DNA of 64,000 nucleotides from Prochlorococcus sp. AG-355-K03. Its GTDB lineage: Bacteria > Cyanobacteriota > Cyanobacteriia > PCC-6307 > Cyanobiaceae. Made by a program: the position numbers and the translations under genes. Below are positions 43,846 through 53,603 of the stretch, piece by piece (within the stretch, counting starts at the first letter, position 1; each line of letters starts with the position of its first letter). The notes beneath the pieces are model-generated. The model had not been told where the DNA came from. It did no database searches and worked only from the letters and a program-made list of their open reading frames with translations. Where the stretch lies: assembly GCA_003278685.1 (NCBI GenBank), contig QCDS01000003.1, positions 22,401-86,400 of the forward strand, read 5' to 3'.

Positions 43846-45068
43846 AAGTTTTTAATTAATTCTTTTTCACTTATCTTTATGTCTTTTGACCCCGCAATAG
43901 CTAAATCTTCTTGCAGTTTGTTCTCACAAGATAGAACTCTTGACCAACTTGGTAATTGAAGTGTCGTAGGACAAGCCAGATAATCTTCTGTAGCAGGTCT
44001 TAATAGTTTCGCAAACTTTTGTACTGATAATTCTTCTTCGTGCCTATCGTATGGAAGTTGATTAACTGCTGAATCTAATCCAAATTGTTTTACCCGATCT
44101 TCTCCAACTCTTTTGTAGAGAACTTCCAATGTTGCTAGTTGAGTGCTAGTTAAGGTCTCAGCTTGATGCTCCATGAGACCTCTTAAAACACTTGAAAGTA
44201 TTTCTGTACACATTTTTTGCAATCCTTCTTTAGAAGAATCTCCAATATTCTTATGTTTATGATCAAATAAACCTAGGTCAACCTGGGCTATTTTGGAGGT
44301 CCTTACGTTTCTATAAACCTCTGATAATAAACCTATCTCTAAACCCCAGTCACAAGGTATTCTTAAATTCATAGCAAGGTCTTTAGTAAAAGCAAACTCA
44401 CCTGCCAATGGATATCTAAATGATTGTAGATATTGTAAAAACGGACCCTTACCAACTAACTGCTCAAGACTTGCTAATAAAGGACCCACGAATAATCTTG
44501 TTGCTCTACCTTGCAATTGATTTGTTTCTAGAGATAATCTACTGTAAAAAGCTTTTACATATGATATTCCATATGATTCATCCAGAAGTGGAAGTATCAT
44601 TCTTGAGGGATATAAAGGACTAAAAGTTCTTATATCAGCATCAAAAAGAGCAACTACTTCTGATTTTCTAGTCGCAACTCCTATGCCTTGCCATACAGCC
44701 CATCCTTTACCTGGAGTTCCTAAAAGTTCTAATCCATTTTTTTCTTGGCTTTTTAATAGCTCAATAACAGAGGGAGAATTAGTCCATTGAACGTGAACTG
44801 GGAATGGCATTGAGTCAAAAAATGACTTTGCTGCTTTTACTTGCTCAACAGTTTTTGCAGAGAGAGCAATTACTAATTCATTTAAGCCTGTAAGGTTTTT
44901 TAAAACTTCTCTTATATCTTTTAATGCTGGACGTTCAAACTCTTCATATAAGCAAGGTATTAAAATGCTAGTTGATCTTTTTTTAAGACTTTTGTTTAAT
45001 TCTTTAAGTAAATTTCCTGTAACTCCATATTCATGTATTGTTGTGATTAAACCTTGTTGAAAGTCCAT
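43842..45068 (-). CDS. gpgS: Glucosyl-3-phosphoglycerate synthase
   Basis: 408 residues, family GT81-like. A nucleotide-sugar site with D-x-D is in [37 protein letters not shown] and [14 protein letters not shown] are shared with the glucosyl/mannosyl-3-phosphoglycerate synthases. It transfers glucose from an NDP-glucose to 3-phosphoglycerate. It is divergent from the GH13 gene (50-bp spacer) and overlaps ureC by 4 bp at its end. Confidence 0.9.
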   Translation of the reverse strand: MDFQQGLITTIHEYGVTGNLLKELNKSLKKRSTSILIPCLYEEFERPALKDIREVLKNLTGLNELVIALSAKTVEQVKAAKSFFDSMPFPVHVQWTNSPSVIELLKSQEKNGLELLGTPGKGWAVWQGIGVATRKSEVVALFDADIRTFSPLYPSRMILPLLDESYGISYVKAFYSRLSLETNQLQGRATRLFVGPLLASLEQLVGKGPFLQYLQSFRYPLAGEFAFTKDLAMNLRIPCDWGLEIGLLSEVYRNVRTSKIAQVDLGLFDHKHKNIGDSSKEGLQKMCTEILSSVLRGLMEHQAETLTSTQLATLEVLYKRVGEDRVKQFGLDSAVNQLPYDRHEEELSVQKFAKLLRPATEDYLACPTTLQLPSWSRVLSCENKLQEDLAIAGSKDIKISEKELIKNF

Positions 45069-45118
45069 TTTCTAATTGATGTGCAGAATAGTATTAATAC
45101 TTCGTTGATTTTTTCAAA

Positions 45119-46879
45119 GTGAAGCAAATTGATTCAGAGAAAAAATTAGATAGATTAAAGATTGATAAATTGTTAAAAACAATTTATTCAAATAATACTA
45201 CAGAAGAAATTAATTTTATTTCAAATCAATTATTACAGATTTTAGATGATTTCTCAGAGAAATCTGCTTATGAAGAAATTAGAGATAAGGAAAGGTGGAA
45301 TGAATCTCATTCGGTTTTGATAACTTATGCAGATAGTATTTATAAAAATGGCGAGGCCACATTAAAAACTCTTAGTGAGTTGTTGAGTAAACATTTCGGC
45401 AGCCTTTCTAAAGTTGTACATATTCTCCCTTTCTTGAAATCTACAAGTGATGGAGGTTTTGCAGTATCAAGTTATGATTCCTTAGAAGAAAAATTTGGTG
45501 GTTGGGATGATCTCAAAAGTATTTCTAAAAATCATGATTTGATGGCTGATTTAGTGCTAAACCATGTCTCATCATCTCACCCATGGGTTCAACAATTTAT
45601 TAAATCCCAAGAACCCGGGATATCAAATGTTTTTTCACCTAAGCAAAATCTTGACTGGTCAAATGTAATAAGACCAAGAAGTTCCTCCTTGTTTTCTCAA
45701 ATAAATACTGAAGATGGCCCTAAACAGGTTTGGACAACTTTTGGTCCAGATCAAATTGATTTAAATTGGCATAATCCAAAAATGAATCTTGAGTTCTTAA
45801 ATCTAATTATTACTTATTTATCTAATGGAATTAAATGGTTAAGACTTGATGCCGTAGGTTTTATATGGAAGGAATCAGGGACAACGTGCTTGCATTTACC
45901 AAAAGCACATTCAATTGTGAAACTCTTGAGAGTTCTTTTAAATAATCTTCTTGATGAGGGAGTTTTAATAACTGAAACTAATGTTCCTCAGAAGGAAAAT
46001 CTATCTTATCTGATTCCTAATGATGAAGCCCATATGGCATACAATTTCCCATTGCCTCCACTTCTTCTAGAAGCAATTATTACTTCAAGAGCTGATATCC
46101 TAAACTCATGGATTTTTGATTGGCCAGAATTACCTTATGAAACTACTCTTTTTAATTTTACTGCATCGCATGATGGTGTTGGGCTAAGAGCTCTTGAAGG
46201 TTTAATGAACGAGCAGAGAATCAAAGATTTATTAATTAATTGTGAGAAAAGAGGCGGATTAGTAAGTCATAGACGTTTATCAAATGGTGATGATAAACCT
46301 TATGAATTGAATATTAGTTGGTGGAGTGCAATGGAAGACTCAAGTAGAGATGCTAAAAGATTTCAATATGAGAGATTTATTTTAAGTCAATTACTAGTAA
46401 TGGCTCTAAAAGGGGTTCCTGCCTTTTATTTACCAGCATTACTAGCTTCAGAGAATGATATCAAAAGTTTTTCTATGACAGGTCAAAGAAGAGACCTAAA
46501 TAGAGAAAAGTTTAAATCAGAAAATCTTTTAGCCGTTTTAAATAATCCTGAATCTAATGCTAATAAAAACTTAAAATATCTTAGTAATGCTATGGATGTC
46601 AGATCAGAATTACCGCAATTTCACCCTCGTTCGGAAATGAAATGTTTGTCTAAAGGTAGAAGTGATATTGTTGTAATCAAAAGAAGTAAAGGTCCTGAAT
46701 CTGTTTTTGCAATTCATAATATGACTGAAAACAAAATTAATTATCAATTGAATGATAATGACTTACCAAAAATAATTGACAATGATTTCAATACCAAAGA
46801 TTTTTTAACATCCACGCAATACAACTGCAAAAATATTAGTCTTGATCCTTTTCAAGTAATTTGGCTTAGTGCTTTATAA
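45119..46879 (+). CDS. GH13 sucrose-phosphorylase-type enzyme, probable glucosylglycerate phosphorylase
   Basis: 586 residues from a GTG. The GH13 active site is complete: nucleophile D244 in RLDAVGF, acid/base E286 in ITETNVP, and D352 in ASHDGVGLRAL. The family GH13_18 includes sucrose phosphorylase and glucosylglycerate phosphorylase. Its position between gpgS, the matching phosphatase and glycerate kinase favours phosphorolysis of glucosylglycerate to glucose-1-P and glycerate. Sucrose phosphorylase is the alternative. About 55 N-terminal residues are an extra helical segment. Confidence 0.82.
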   Translation: MKQIDSEKKLDRLKIDKLLKTIYSNNTTEEINFISNQLLQILDDFSEKSAYEEIRDKERWNESHSVLITYADSIYKNGEATLKTLSELLSKHFGSLSKVVHILPFLKSTSDGGFAVSSYDSLEEKFGGWDDLKSISKNHDLMADLVLNHVSSSHPWVQQFIKSQEPGISNVFSPKQNLDWSNVIRPRSSSLFSQINTEDGPKQVWTTFGPDQIDLNWHNPKMNLEFLNLIITYLSNGIKWLRLDAVGFIWKESGTTCLHLPKAHSIVKLLRVLLNNLLDEGVLITETNVPQKENLSYLIPNDEAHMAYNFPLPPLLLEAIITSRADILNSWIFDWPELPYETTLFNFTASHDGVGLRALEGLMNEQRIKDLLINCEKRGGLVSHRRLSNGDDKPYELNISWWSAMEDSSRDAKRFQYERFILSQLLVMALKGVPAFYLPALLASENDIKSFSMTGQRRDLNREKFKSENLLAVLNNPESNANKNLKYLSNAMDVRSELPQFHPRSEMKCLSKGRSDIVVIKRSKGPESVFAIHNMTENKINYQLNDNDLPKIIDNDFNTKDFLTSTQYNCKNISLDPFQVIWLSAL

Positions 46880-46881
46880 AA

Positions 46882-47679
46882 ATGATAGAAAATTCTTCTA
46901 TTTGGGTAGTAAGTGATGTAGATGGTACTTTGATGGATCACTCCTATGATTTATCACCTGCTAGAGAAACTATAAAAAAACTACAAAAATTATCTATACC
47001 CGTTATTCTTTGTACAAGCAAAACAGCTTCTGAAGTAAAAGTTATTAGAAAGGAACTTAACTTAACGGATCCTTATATTGTTGAGAATGGTGCAGCTATA
47101 TATGGTGAATCTCTTAAAAGAGTAAATGGAGAAATTATTCTTGGAATAAAATACGAATATCTTGAAGAAATCTTGAATTATATTTCTAATGAAATTGATC
47201 ATAAACTTATTCCTCTTAATAATCTCACTGATCAAGAAGCTACTCAGCTCACAGGTTTAGATGGCAATTCATTGAACTTAATGCGTGATAGGCATTGGAG
47301 TATGCCTTTTTTGAATCCGCCAAGTTATCTAGAAGAGAAAATTAATATTTGTTGTAAAAAGTTTAATGTTGATATTTTTAAGGGTAATAGAATGAGTCAC
47401 TTATTATCTACAAAATCTAATAAAGGTAAAGCAATAAATGCTCTTAAAAAATATTCAAATGTTCAAAATATTAAAATTATAGGTTTAGGCGATTCTCCAA
47501 ATGATTTGCCTCTGCTTTTAAACTCAGATATTAAAATTGTAATTCCTGGAATAGATGGACCTAATTTAAATTTACTAAATCAATTAAATGATTTGGAATT
47601 TACTTTAGCTTCTGAACCAAATGGATATGGTTGGAAAAATGAAATCAATAAATTGATAAATAAGCGAGAACTAAGTTAG
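46882..47679 (+). CDS. gpgP: Glucosyl/mannosyl-3-phosphoglycerate phosphatase
   Basis: 265 residues, HAD subfamily IIB. Motif I is VVSDVDGTLMD (residues 9-19), motif II in ILCTSKTASEV, with IVENGAAIYG typical for MPGP, and motif IV IIGLGDSPNDLPLL. It removes phosphate from glucosyl-3-phosphoglycerate to give glucosylglycerate. It begins 2 bp after the GH13 gene. Confidence 0.88.
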   Translation: MIENSSIWVVSDVDGTLMDHSYDLSPARETIKKLQKLSIPVILCTSKTASEVKVIRKELNLTDPYIVENGAAIYGESLKRVNGEIILGIKYEYLEEILNYISNEIDHKLIPLNNLTDQEATQLTGLDGNSLNLMRDRHWSMPFLNPPSYLEEKINICCKKFNVDIFKGNRMSHLLSTKSNKGKAINALKKYSNVQNIKIIGLGDSPNDLPLLLNSDIKIVIPGIDGPNLNLLNQLNDLEFTLASEPNGYGWKNEINKLINKRELS

Positions 47680-47683
47680 AAAG

Positions 47684-48628
47684 ATGAAAAATTTTGATAT
47701 TAATTTTCCTCTTGATAAATTTGAAAAATTAATTATTGATATTGGTTGGGAATCCTTGGATGATTGGTTCAACTTTTGGAATAGTAAAAAAAACATTCTT
47801 TCAATTAATCAATATTGGAACAATAAAGTAAATGATGATTGGATTTGGGGCTTAGCTTTACCTATTTTATCTCAGGCCTATAAATTTCATAATAATTTTT
47901 CAAATAGAAAAATTATTGGGATCTCAGCTCTTCCAGGAACAGGCAAAACAACTTTAGGTAATTGGCTTGAAGCAATATCCTTAAAATTAAATTTCAAAAT
48001 TGCTGTTATTTCAATTGACGATTTTTATCTTCCTTCAGAAGAAATGAAATTAGCAATTAAGAATAACCCTTGGCATGTTTCAAGAGGTTTTCCTGGTAGT
48101 CACTCAGTAAAATTAATGTATGAAAAATTATTATATTGGAAAAATAATGGAGAGTTAAATGTTCCTGTTTTTGATAAATCATTGAGGAATGGCTTAGGAG
48201 ATAGATCTCATTGGAGATTTGACAATCCTGATTTAGTGATTCTTGAGGGATGGTTTTTAGGAATAGAACCCTCCTCAATTGATGTTAAGGATAAGCACAT
48301 AAAATTAGCAGCATTGAGTCCAAATGAATCTTCATACACATTAAAGATACAAAGTAAGTTAAATGAGTATCTAGATGTTTGGAGTTTAATAGACAATATA
48401 TGGCACTTAAAGCCATTGAAGTTTGAGTATATGAATATGTGGAAGTCATTTCAAGAAAAAGAAATGCTTTTACAGAAAGGAAATGCTCTTCAAGATGAAA
48501 AATTATCTAATTTCTTGAGGATGCTTAATGTTTCCATTCCCCGTAAAAGTTTTGATTCCATAAATTCTTATGCGCTTTTATTAATTGATCAAGAAAGAAA
48601 CTTAGTTGAGGCTAGATTAAATTTTTAG
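47684..48628 (+). CDS. Glycerate kinase (D-glycerate 3-kinase type)
   Basis: 314 residues. The P-loop is GISALPGTGKTTLGNWLEA (about 87-105), then VISIDDFYLPSEEM, NPWHVSRGFPGSHSV and LVILEGWFLG, matching the plant-type glycerate kinase family. It phosphorylates glycerate to 3-phosphoglycerate. Placed after the phosphorylase and phosphatase, it returns glycerate to metabolism, closing the glucosylglycerate cycle; a photorespiratory role is also possible. It follows gpgP by 4 bp. Confidence 0.87.
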   Translation: MKNFDINFPLDKFEKLIIDIGWESLDDWFNFWNSKKNILSINQYWNNKVNDDWIWGLALPILSQAYKFHNNFSNRKIIGISALPGTGKTTLGNWLEAISLKLNFKIAVISIDDFYLPSEEMKLAIKNNPWHVSRGFPGSHSVKLMYEKLLYWKNNGELNVPVFDKSLRNGLGDRSHWRFDNPDLVILEGWFLGIEPSSIDVKDKHIKLAALSPNESSYTLKIQSKLNEYLDVWSLIDNIWHLKPLKFEYMNMWKSFQEKEMLLQKGNALQDEKLSNFLRMLNVSIPRKSFDSINSYALLLIDQERNLVEARLNF

Positions 48629-48701
48629 CATTTTATAAATTTCTTTTTTTTCAGTAATTTTTTATACATTTTTTGTAGTTCTTGATGGTGTTAAATAAAT
48701 T

Positions 48702-48947
48702 ATGTTTTGCTATTTTGGGATGATAGAGTTTTCCTACAAAAACGAGGGTAATAGAATGGTTGTCTTAAGATGTATCGGACCATCAAATTTTTTTTTAGAA
48801 AGAGTTTTATTTCCAACTGACATTCTTACTTTTATGGCCCCAAATGACTCAAGAGTTGAAATTTGGGGAAATGAATTATATGGCCCTAAACTGGAAGAAA
48901 GAATAAGAATCTCTGCTGATAACGAGGATTCCACTTTAGTAGCTTAG
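48702..48947 (+). CDS. DUF1830 family protein
   Basis: 81 residues, cyanobacterial DUF1830: YKNEGNRMVVLRCIG (start of the domain), then FFLERVLFPTDILTFMAPNDSRVEIW. Function is unknown. The ATG at 48702 is used; MIEFSYKN at codon 7 (48720) is an alternative that matches the usual short N-terminus. The 73-bp gap from the glycerate kinase gene suggests its own promoter. Confidence 0.82.
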   Translation: MFCYFGMIEFSYKNEGNRMVVLRCIGPSNFFLERVLFPTDILTFMAPNDSRVEIWGNELYGPKLEERIRISADNEDSTLVA

Positions 48948-49036
48948 AACCAAAATTTTCTAATTGTCTGCGAGTCAAAATTTTTTACAAATACCTATTA
49001 TTTATTGATATTATCTAACTAGTTTTAGTTTTTTAG

Positions 49037-49159
49037 ATGTATTTTTCTTCCTTTGCAATAGGCGGTTTTGTTCCTTCTGCAGCTGTTGCTGGCATTTTAC
49101 TTTTAGTTGGTTTAGGGGCCTTCTTTTATCTTGGTATTAAAGGACCTACAGATTATTAA
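49037..49159 (+). CDS. 40-residue single-span membrane peptide
   Basis: An ATG at 49037 opens a 40-codon frame: MYFSSFAIGGFVPSAAVAGI, a span LLLVGLGAFFYLGI and the tail KGPTDY. The size, Gly/Ala-rich span and C-terminal polar end recall small photosystem or cytochrome b6f subunits, but it matches none I can name. The coding pattern is good. It lies 89 bp after the DUF1830 gene. Confidence 0.58.
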   Translation: MYFSSFAIGGFVPSAAVAGILLLVGLGAFFYLGIKGPTDY

Positions 49160-49222
49160 AGCCTAACTTAATGAACAAATGGTTATTTTAATTTTGATAA
49201 CCTCATCAAATAATCTACCACT

Positions 49223-49357
49223 ATGGATCTAACAACTATTTTATTTATATTAAGCTTACCGTTCGTTTTATTGACAGTTTACTTTGGTACAAAAAATGAT
49301 TTTTACGAGAGTGAAAATTATAAAGGTGATGGGTGTGCTCACGATGTTAAAAGGTAA
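49223..49357 (+). CDS. 44-residue membrane peptide with acidic tail
   Basis: An ATG at 49223 opens a 44-codon frame. Residues 5-22 (TILFILSLPFVLLTVYFG) form a span; the tail is TKNDFYESENYKGDG followed by CAHDVKR, with one Cys and one His. No family is recognised. The 217 bp from its stop to uppP contain no further frame or structure I can support. Confidence 0.5.
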   Translation: MDLTTILFILSLPFVLLTVYFGTKNDFYESENYKGDGCAHDVKR

Positions 49358-49574
49358 TTTTATTTTTAATAACTTCTAAATGCGCTTATGTACTTAATCT
49401 TTCAAATTGCCAGACAGGTTTATCTATCTCATTTGTAATTTTTCAGCATTTGCAGAATCATAAAATATTAAAGAATTAAGAAAAAAATATTAAAATAAAT
49501 TTTTTTATTTTTACACAAGCTTTTAACTATAAAATGTAAATTGCTATTAATTAATAAGGTTATTTAATAATTTA

Positions 49575-50375
49575 TTGGAATATTTAAAATTTATTTTATA
49601 TGGGTTAATCCAGGGTTTGACTGAGTTTATTCCTGTAAGTAGTACAGCTCATTTAAAAGTTGTATCTCTTTTTTTAGGTATTGATGATCCTGGTGCCTCT
49701 TTGTCCGCTACTATTCAACTAGGAAGTGTTGTAGCTATAGTTTGGTACTTTAGGAGCGATATTTTTAATTTAAGAAGTCAATCTTCAAAAAAAATTCTGG
49801 AATATTTCATAGATAAAAAATTACTAAGTTCTATTTTGATTGGTACTATCCCAATTATTTTGTTTGGTGGAAGTATAAAATTATTTGCTCCCTATTTTTT
49901 TGATAATGTTCTTCGTTCAAATATATCAATAGCATTGGTTTCTATCCTAATGGCTTTTTTTATGTACTTGGCAGATAGTGCGAAAAGTTGCTCTATAAAT
50001 ATTAAAAACCATAATTATTCAGATAGTTTTTTGATAGGTTTATTTCAGGCATTTGCTATTATCCCTGGAGTTTCAAGATCTGGTGTTACTATTTCTAGTG
50101 CTCTAATATCAGGATGGGAAAGAGGCGATGCTGCGAAATTTTCTTTTCTTTTAGGTATACCAGCTATCTCTCTTGCTGCGATTGTTGAGTTTATTTCTTC
50201 TTTTAATGATTTTTTTTCATTTGGTTTTCTCCCTCTTTTAGTTGGTCTTATTACGACATTTCTGTCCTCTTTATTAGCTATAGATTTCTTATTAAAGTAT
50301 TTTTCTTCAAATGGTTTGAAAATATTTATTATCTATCGAGTCATTTTTGGCTTTGTAATTCTTCTGAATTTATAA
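49575..50375 (+). CDS. uppP: Undecaprenyl-diphosphatase UppP (BacA)
   Basis: 266 residues, polytopic. The two catalytic regions are GLTEFIPVSSTAHLKV (15-30) and IPGVSRSGVTISSALISG. It recycles undecaprenyl pyrophosphate to the phosphate for peptidoglycan and other polymers. The start is a TTG at 49575; an upstream ATG is not available close by and EYLKFILYGLIQGL is the family's normal N-terminus. Confidence 0.95.
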   Translation: MEYLKFILYGLIQGLTEFIPVSSTAHLKVVSLFLGIDDPGASLSATIQLGSVVAIVWYFRSDIFNLRSQSSKKILEYFIDKKLLSSILIGTIPIILFGGSIKLFAPYFFDNVLRSNISIALVSILMAFFMYLADSAKSCSINIKNHNYSDSFLIGLFQAFAIIPGVSRSGVTISSALISGWERGDAAKFSFLLGIPAISLAAIVEFISSFNDFFSFGFLPLLVGLITTFLSSLLAIDFLLKYFSSNGLKIFIIYRVIFGFVILLNL

Positions 50376-50427
50376 TTGGCTGAAAAAAATTTTGTAATTG
50401 TGTTAAGGTTTAAAAAATTTCTTTATA

Positions 50428-50580
50428 ATGAATATTTTTATATCTTTCCAACTAGGTGAAGTTGAAGTCTCAAATCTTACGATATTGGTTTTAGCGTTTT
50501 TTTCATCTTTTACATTCATAGCTGTAGGCATAAGTTCATATAAACTATACAAGTCACTAATAAATGAAGACGATAAGTAA
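50428..50580 (+). CDS. 50-residue single-span membrane peptide
   Basis: An ATG at 50428 opens a 50-codon frame: a hydrophilic start MNIFISFQLGEVEVSN, one span LTILVLAFFSSFTFIAVGIS (17-36) and a tail SYKLYKSLINEDDK. It stops directly before the tRNA gene on the opposite strand. The length and layout resemble a photosystem-associated small subunit but none is identified. Confidence 0.55.
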   Translation: MNIFISFQLGEVEVSNLTILVLAFFSSFTFIAVGISSYKLYKSLINEDDK

Positions 50581-50654
50581 TCGGAACGGCGGGATTTGAA
50601 CCCACGACCCCCACTACCCCAAAGTGGTGCGCTACCAAACTGCGCTACGCCCCG
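50581..50654 (-). tRNA. tRNA-Pro (anticodon GGG)
   Basis: The minus strand folds as a tRNA: 7-bp acceptor stem with two G-U pairs (CGGGGCG with CGTTCCG), D arm AGCGCAGTTTGGTAGCGC, anticodon stem CCACT/AGTGG with loop TTGGGGT giving anticodon GGG, and T arm GTGGGTTCAAATCCCGC. CCA is not encoded after discriminator A. It reads CCC and CCU proline codons. Confidence 0.95.
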
Positions 50655-50681
50655 TCTCTTTACTATAAAGATAAGATTGAT

Positions 50682-51410
50682 TTAAATGTTGTTCTTTATT
50701 GGATTGTTATCAGATCTCAATACACACTTATCAACTTCCCAATTAAAGTTTTCCCATACATAGTCTTTTAATTTGTAATCGCTTCCAGTAAAAACTCCTA
50801 ACTTAACATTTGTAGGGGAGGCCGAACAATACTGCCTACTTCCAGCTGATGCAAGATATTGTTGATGATATTGTTCAGCATAGAAATATGTATCAATAAT
50901 TTTTATTTCCGTTTCAATTAAACCAAGATTTTTTTTGTTTAATTCCGTTTGATATTGTTCTTTACTGGCTAATATGGTTTTTAAATTATTTTCATTTTTG
51001 TAAAATATTGCAGATCTATATTGAGTTCCTATATCATTGCCTTGCCTGTTTTTTTGCGTTGGGTCATGACATTCCCAAAACATTTTTAATAAATCACTTA
51101 TATTAATTTCCCTTTTATCCCATATAACTCTTACAACTTCTGAATGACCAGTTATGCCTGAACATACTTCATAGTAAGTTGGATTGCTTTTTTCACCACC
51201 AGCATAACCTACAGAAGTTGTGATAACTCCAGGAAGTTTCCAAAAACATTTTTCAGCTCCCCAGAAACATCCACAACCAAAAATTATTTCATCTTCATGG
51301 ATATTAGGATCTTTTTTAATATCTGTTTTTAATATTCTATGCAATGAATAAGAATCATTAGTTAAATTTGCCCCCTCATTATTCATGATGTTTTTTAGGA
51401 ATTTAAACAT
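50682..51410 (-). CDS. msrA: Peptide methionine sulfoxide reductase A
   Basis: 242 residues. The catalytic Cys is in IFGCGCFWGAEKCFW (about 43-57), with GVITTSVGYAGGEKSNPTYYEVCSG, EVVRVIWD and FWECHDPTQKNRQGNDIGTQYRS. It reduces methionine-S-sulfoxide in proteins. Compared with common MsrA it has about 40 extra N-terminal residues and further Cys late in the protein (RQYCSASP, DKCVLR) that could serve as resolving Cys. Confidence 0.94.
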   Translation of the reverse strand: MFKFLKNIMNNEGANLTNDSYSLHRILKTDIKKDPNIHEDEIIFGCGCFWGAEKCFWKLPGVITTSVGYAGGEKSNPTYYEVCSGITGHSEVVRVIWDKREINISDLLKMFWECHDPTQKNRQGNDIGTQYRSAIFYKNENNLKTILASKEQYQTELNKKNLGLIETEIKIIDTYFYAEQYHQQYLASAGSRQYCSASPTNVKLGVFTGSDYKLKDYVWENFNWEVDKCVLRSDNNPIKNNI

Positions 51411-51447
51411 ATTTAAATCTCTTTATTATAAGTAGAAAAATTTACTT

Positions 51448-53193
51448 TTAGCTCTTAACAACTCTGGTAGCTAGTTCTCTTTCCCAAAGTTGTTTATATA
51501 GCCCATTCTTTTTTACTAAATCCTTATGATTCCCTTCTTGAACTATTTTCCCTTTGTCCATTACTAAAACCCTATCACAAGTAGCTGCAACAGATAGTTG
51601 GTGACTAATCATTATGATTGTTTTATTACTTCTATCACTCATTTCCTTTATTATTCTTGATGCTGTTTTATTATCAACACTCGCTAAAGCGTCATCAAGA
51701 ACAACAATTGGAGATTTAACAAGCAGTGCTCTTCCTAGTGCAGTTCTTTGCCTTTGCCCACCACTTAATGTAATACCCCTTTCTCCAACAATAGTTTTAA
51801 ACTTTTCAGGAAAACTATTGATATCATCAATTAATCCAGCTTTTATTGCACTTTCTTTAACTAGAAATTTAGAAGCTTTAGGTTCTCCAAAACTTAGGTT
51901 TTCTGAGATTGTAGAAGTAAATAAGAATGCCTCTTGAGGCACAATTGAAATATTCTTTCTAAGATCACTTAATTTTATGGTTTTCACATCAACTTCATCT
52001 AAAAATAATTGTTTGTCTGGAATTTCAATAGTTCTTCCTAGAGACTTCGCTAGTGTGGTCTTCCCACAACCTACTGGGCCAACTATTGCAATAAGTTCAC
52101 CAGGATAAATTTTTAAATTGAGACCATTTAATGAATTAAATTTTGATCCTGGATACTTTATCGTTAAACTTTTTGCTTCTAACAATCCTTTAACCTTTCT
52201 TTTTAAAAATTTAGTATCTGCTCTATCTACAATAGTTGGATTGTTCTGAAATATTTCTTCCACACGATCTAAACTAACTTGACCGAGTTGAAAAGTATTT
52301 AAAGTAAAACCTAATAGCGCTGTAGGGAAGACAAGTCTTTCTACGTAAAGAATTAAAGCTACTAAACCACCTATTGAAATAAATCCACTCTCTAGTTGAA
52401 AAGTTCCTAAAGATAATAAAATCAATAATGAAATTGAAGAAATACCTTGTAACAATGGGAATAGGGTACTTGCTGTTCTTGCAAGTTTTATCGCTGAATT
52501 CCGATAGGCATCATTGTATATTTTAAATTCTTTTTTTTCAGCATTCTCTTGGGCATAAATTTTGATGGCGCTTATGCCAGAAAGATCTTCTTGTATAAGA
52601 TCACTAAGTTTTGATAATGATTCTTGTTGAGATTTTCTTTGATTAACCATTCTTCCACCGAATAGACTTACAATTCCAAGGATTAATGGAAATATCATTA
52701 AAGCTGATATTGTTAGTGGCTTATTTATCGAAAACATTGAAGGAATAGTAAATGAATAAGCTAAGATAATGTTGCACAAGCTTAAAACAGTAAATCCTAA
52801 GAGTCTTCTTATGTTTTCAACATCGCTTGTAGCTCTACTAATAATGTCTCCACTACCTTTTTTTTGAATCCATTCTGGATCTTGAATAAGTAAATGGTCG
52901 AAAAGTTTCTGACGAAGATTTACTTCTACTTTTCTACCTATGCCAAAAACTATCTGTCTTGAAAATAATCTTATTAAACCCATACAAGTTGCTAAAAATA
53001 TTAACCACAAAGATTTAGAAATAACAAAATCAGAAGAAAACCCATTTTGTAATTGGTCAATTATATTTTTTACCTCTAAGGGTATTACAACACTTAATAT
53101 GTTTACTACTAAGAGAGCAAAAGCTCCACATAAGAATTCTTTTTTGTAAGGTCTTAAGTATTTATATATAACTTCTATCTTTAAATTTTTCAT
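51448..53193 (-). CDS. ABC exporter (MsbA/multidrug type half-transporter)
   Basis: 581 residues with an N-terminal six-span membrane domain (about 1-310) and a C-terminal ATPase: Walker A IVGPVGCGKTT, signature ITLSGGQRQRTALGRALL, Walker B IVVLDDALASVD, H-loop MISHQLS. It probably dimerises and exports lipids, peptides or drugs; the substrate is not evident. It lies 37 bp before msrA on the same strand. Confidence 0.9.
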   Translation of the reverse strand: MKNLKIEVIYKYLRPYKKEFLCGAFALLVVNILSVVIPLEVKNIIDQLQNGFSSDFVISKSLWLIFLATCMGLIRLFSRQIVFGIGRKVEVNLRQKLFDHLLIQDPEWIQKKGSGDIISRATSDVENIRRLLGFTVLSLCNIILAYSFTIPSMFSINKPLTISALMIFPLILGIVSLFGGRMVNQRKSQQESLSKLSDLIQEDLSGISAIKIYAQENAEKKEFKIYNDAYRNSAIKLARTASTLFPLLQGISSISLLILLSLGTFQLESGFISIGGLVALILYVERLVFPTALLGFTLNTFQLGQVSLDRVEEIFQNNPTIVDRADTKFLKRKVKGLLEAKSLTIKYPGSKFNSLNGLNLKIYPGELIAIVGPVGCGKTTLAKSLGRTIEIPDKQLFLDEVDVKTIKLSDLRKNISIVPQEAFLFTSTISENLSFGEPKASKFLVKESAIKAGLIDDINSFPEKFKTIVGERGITLSGGQRQRTALGRALLVKSPIVVLDDALASVDNKTASRIIKEMSDRSNKTIIMISHQLSVAATCDRVLVMDKGKIVQEGNHKDLVKKNGLYKQLWERELATRVVKS

Positions 53194-53273
53194 TTTATTT
53201 TGCCGATATGATTAAGATAATGTTTCATTTTTGAATATGTGAGCTAATTTTATAAATGATTCAGTATTTATTT

Positions 53274-53570
53274 ATGGGTAACGAGCAAACTCATCCATTA
53301 CGTGAAACAGACAAAAACATTATAGATTCCCTCATCACTAAAAAAACACCAGAAGATCTTGACTATATAAATTTAGCTAGATTAATAAATCGTTATAACA
53401 ATTTCCCAGGAGAAATTGAAATTAAAAACGATATTGAAAAAATTTTAAATTTTTGGATGATCACTCAAAAAGAACTTTTTTCAAAAACAAAAAATATTTG
53501 GTCAAAAAGCTTCAGACCTTCTAATACAAATAAAGATTTAGTTGGCTCAGGTTTTGATACCTCAAATTGA
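53274..53570 (+). CDS. DUF3288 family protein
   Basis: 98 residues from the ATG at 53274. MGNEQTHPLRETDKNIIDSL, then LDYINLARLINRYNNFPGEIEIKNDIEKILNFW, matches cyanobacterial DUF3288, which begins E-Q-x-H-P. An upstream start at 53256 would add six residues and is less likely. Function is unknown. The C-terminus is Lys/Asn-rich. trpD follows 34 bp later. Confidence 0.82.
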   Translation: MGNEQTHPLRETDKNIIDSLITKKTPEDLDYINLARLINRYNNFPGEIEIKNDIEKILNFWMITQKELFSKTKNIWSKSFRPSNTNKDLVGSGFDTSN

Positions 53571-53603
53571 ATTTTATCTGCATAATTTTTCCTTCATAAA
53601 TAA

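Noticed and set aside
50581-50654. tRNA-Pro as an integration site for a mobile element
   Set aside because: No integrase, no repeated tRNA 3' fragment and no foreign-looking genes on either side.
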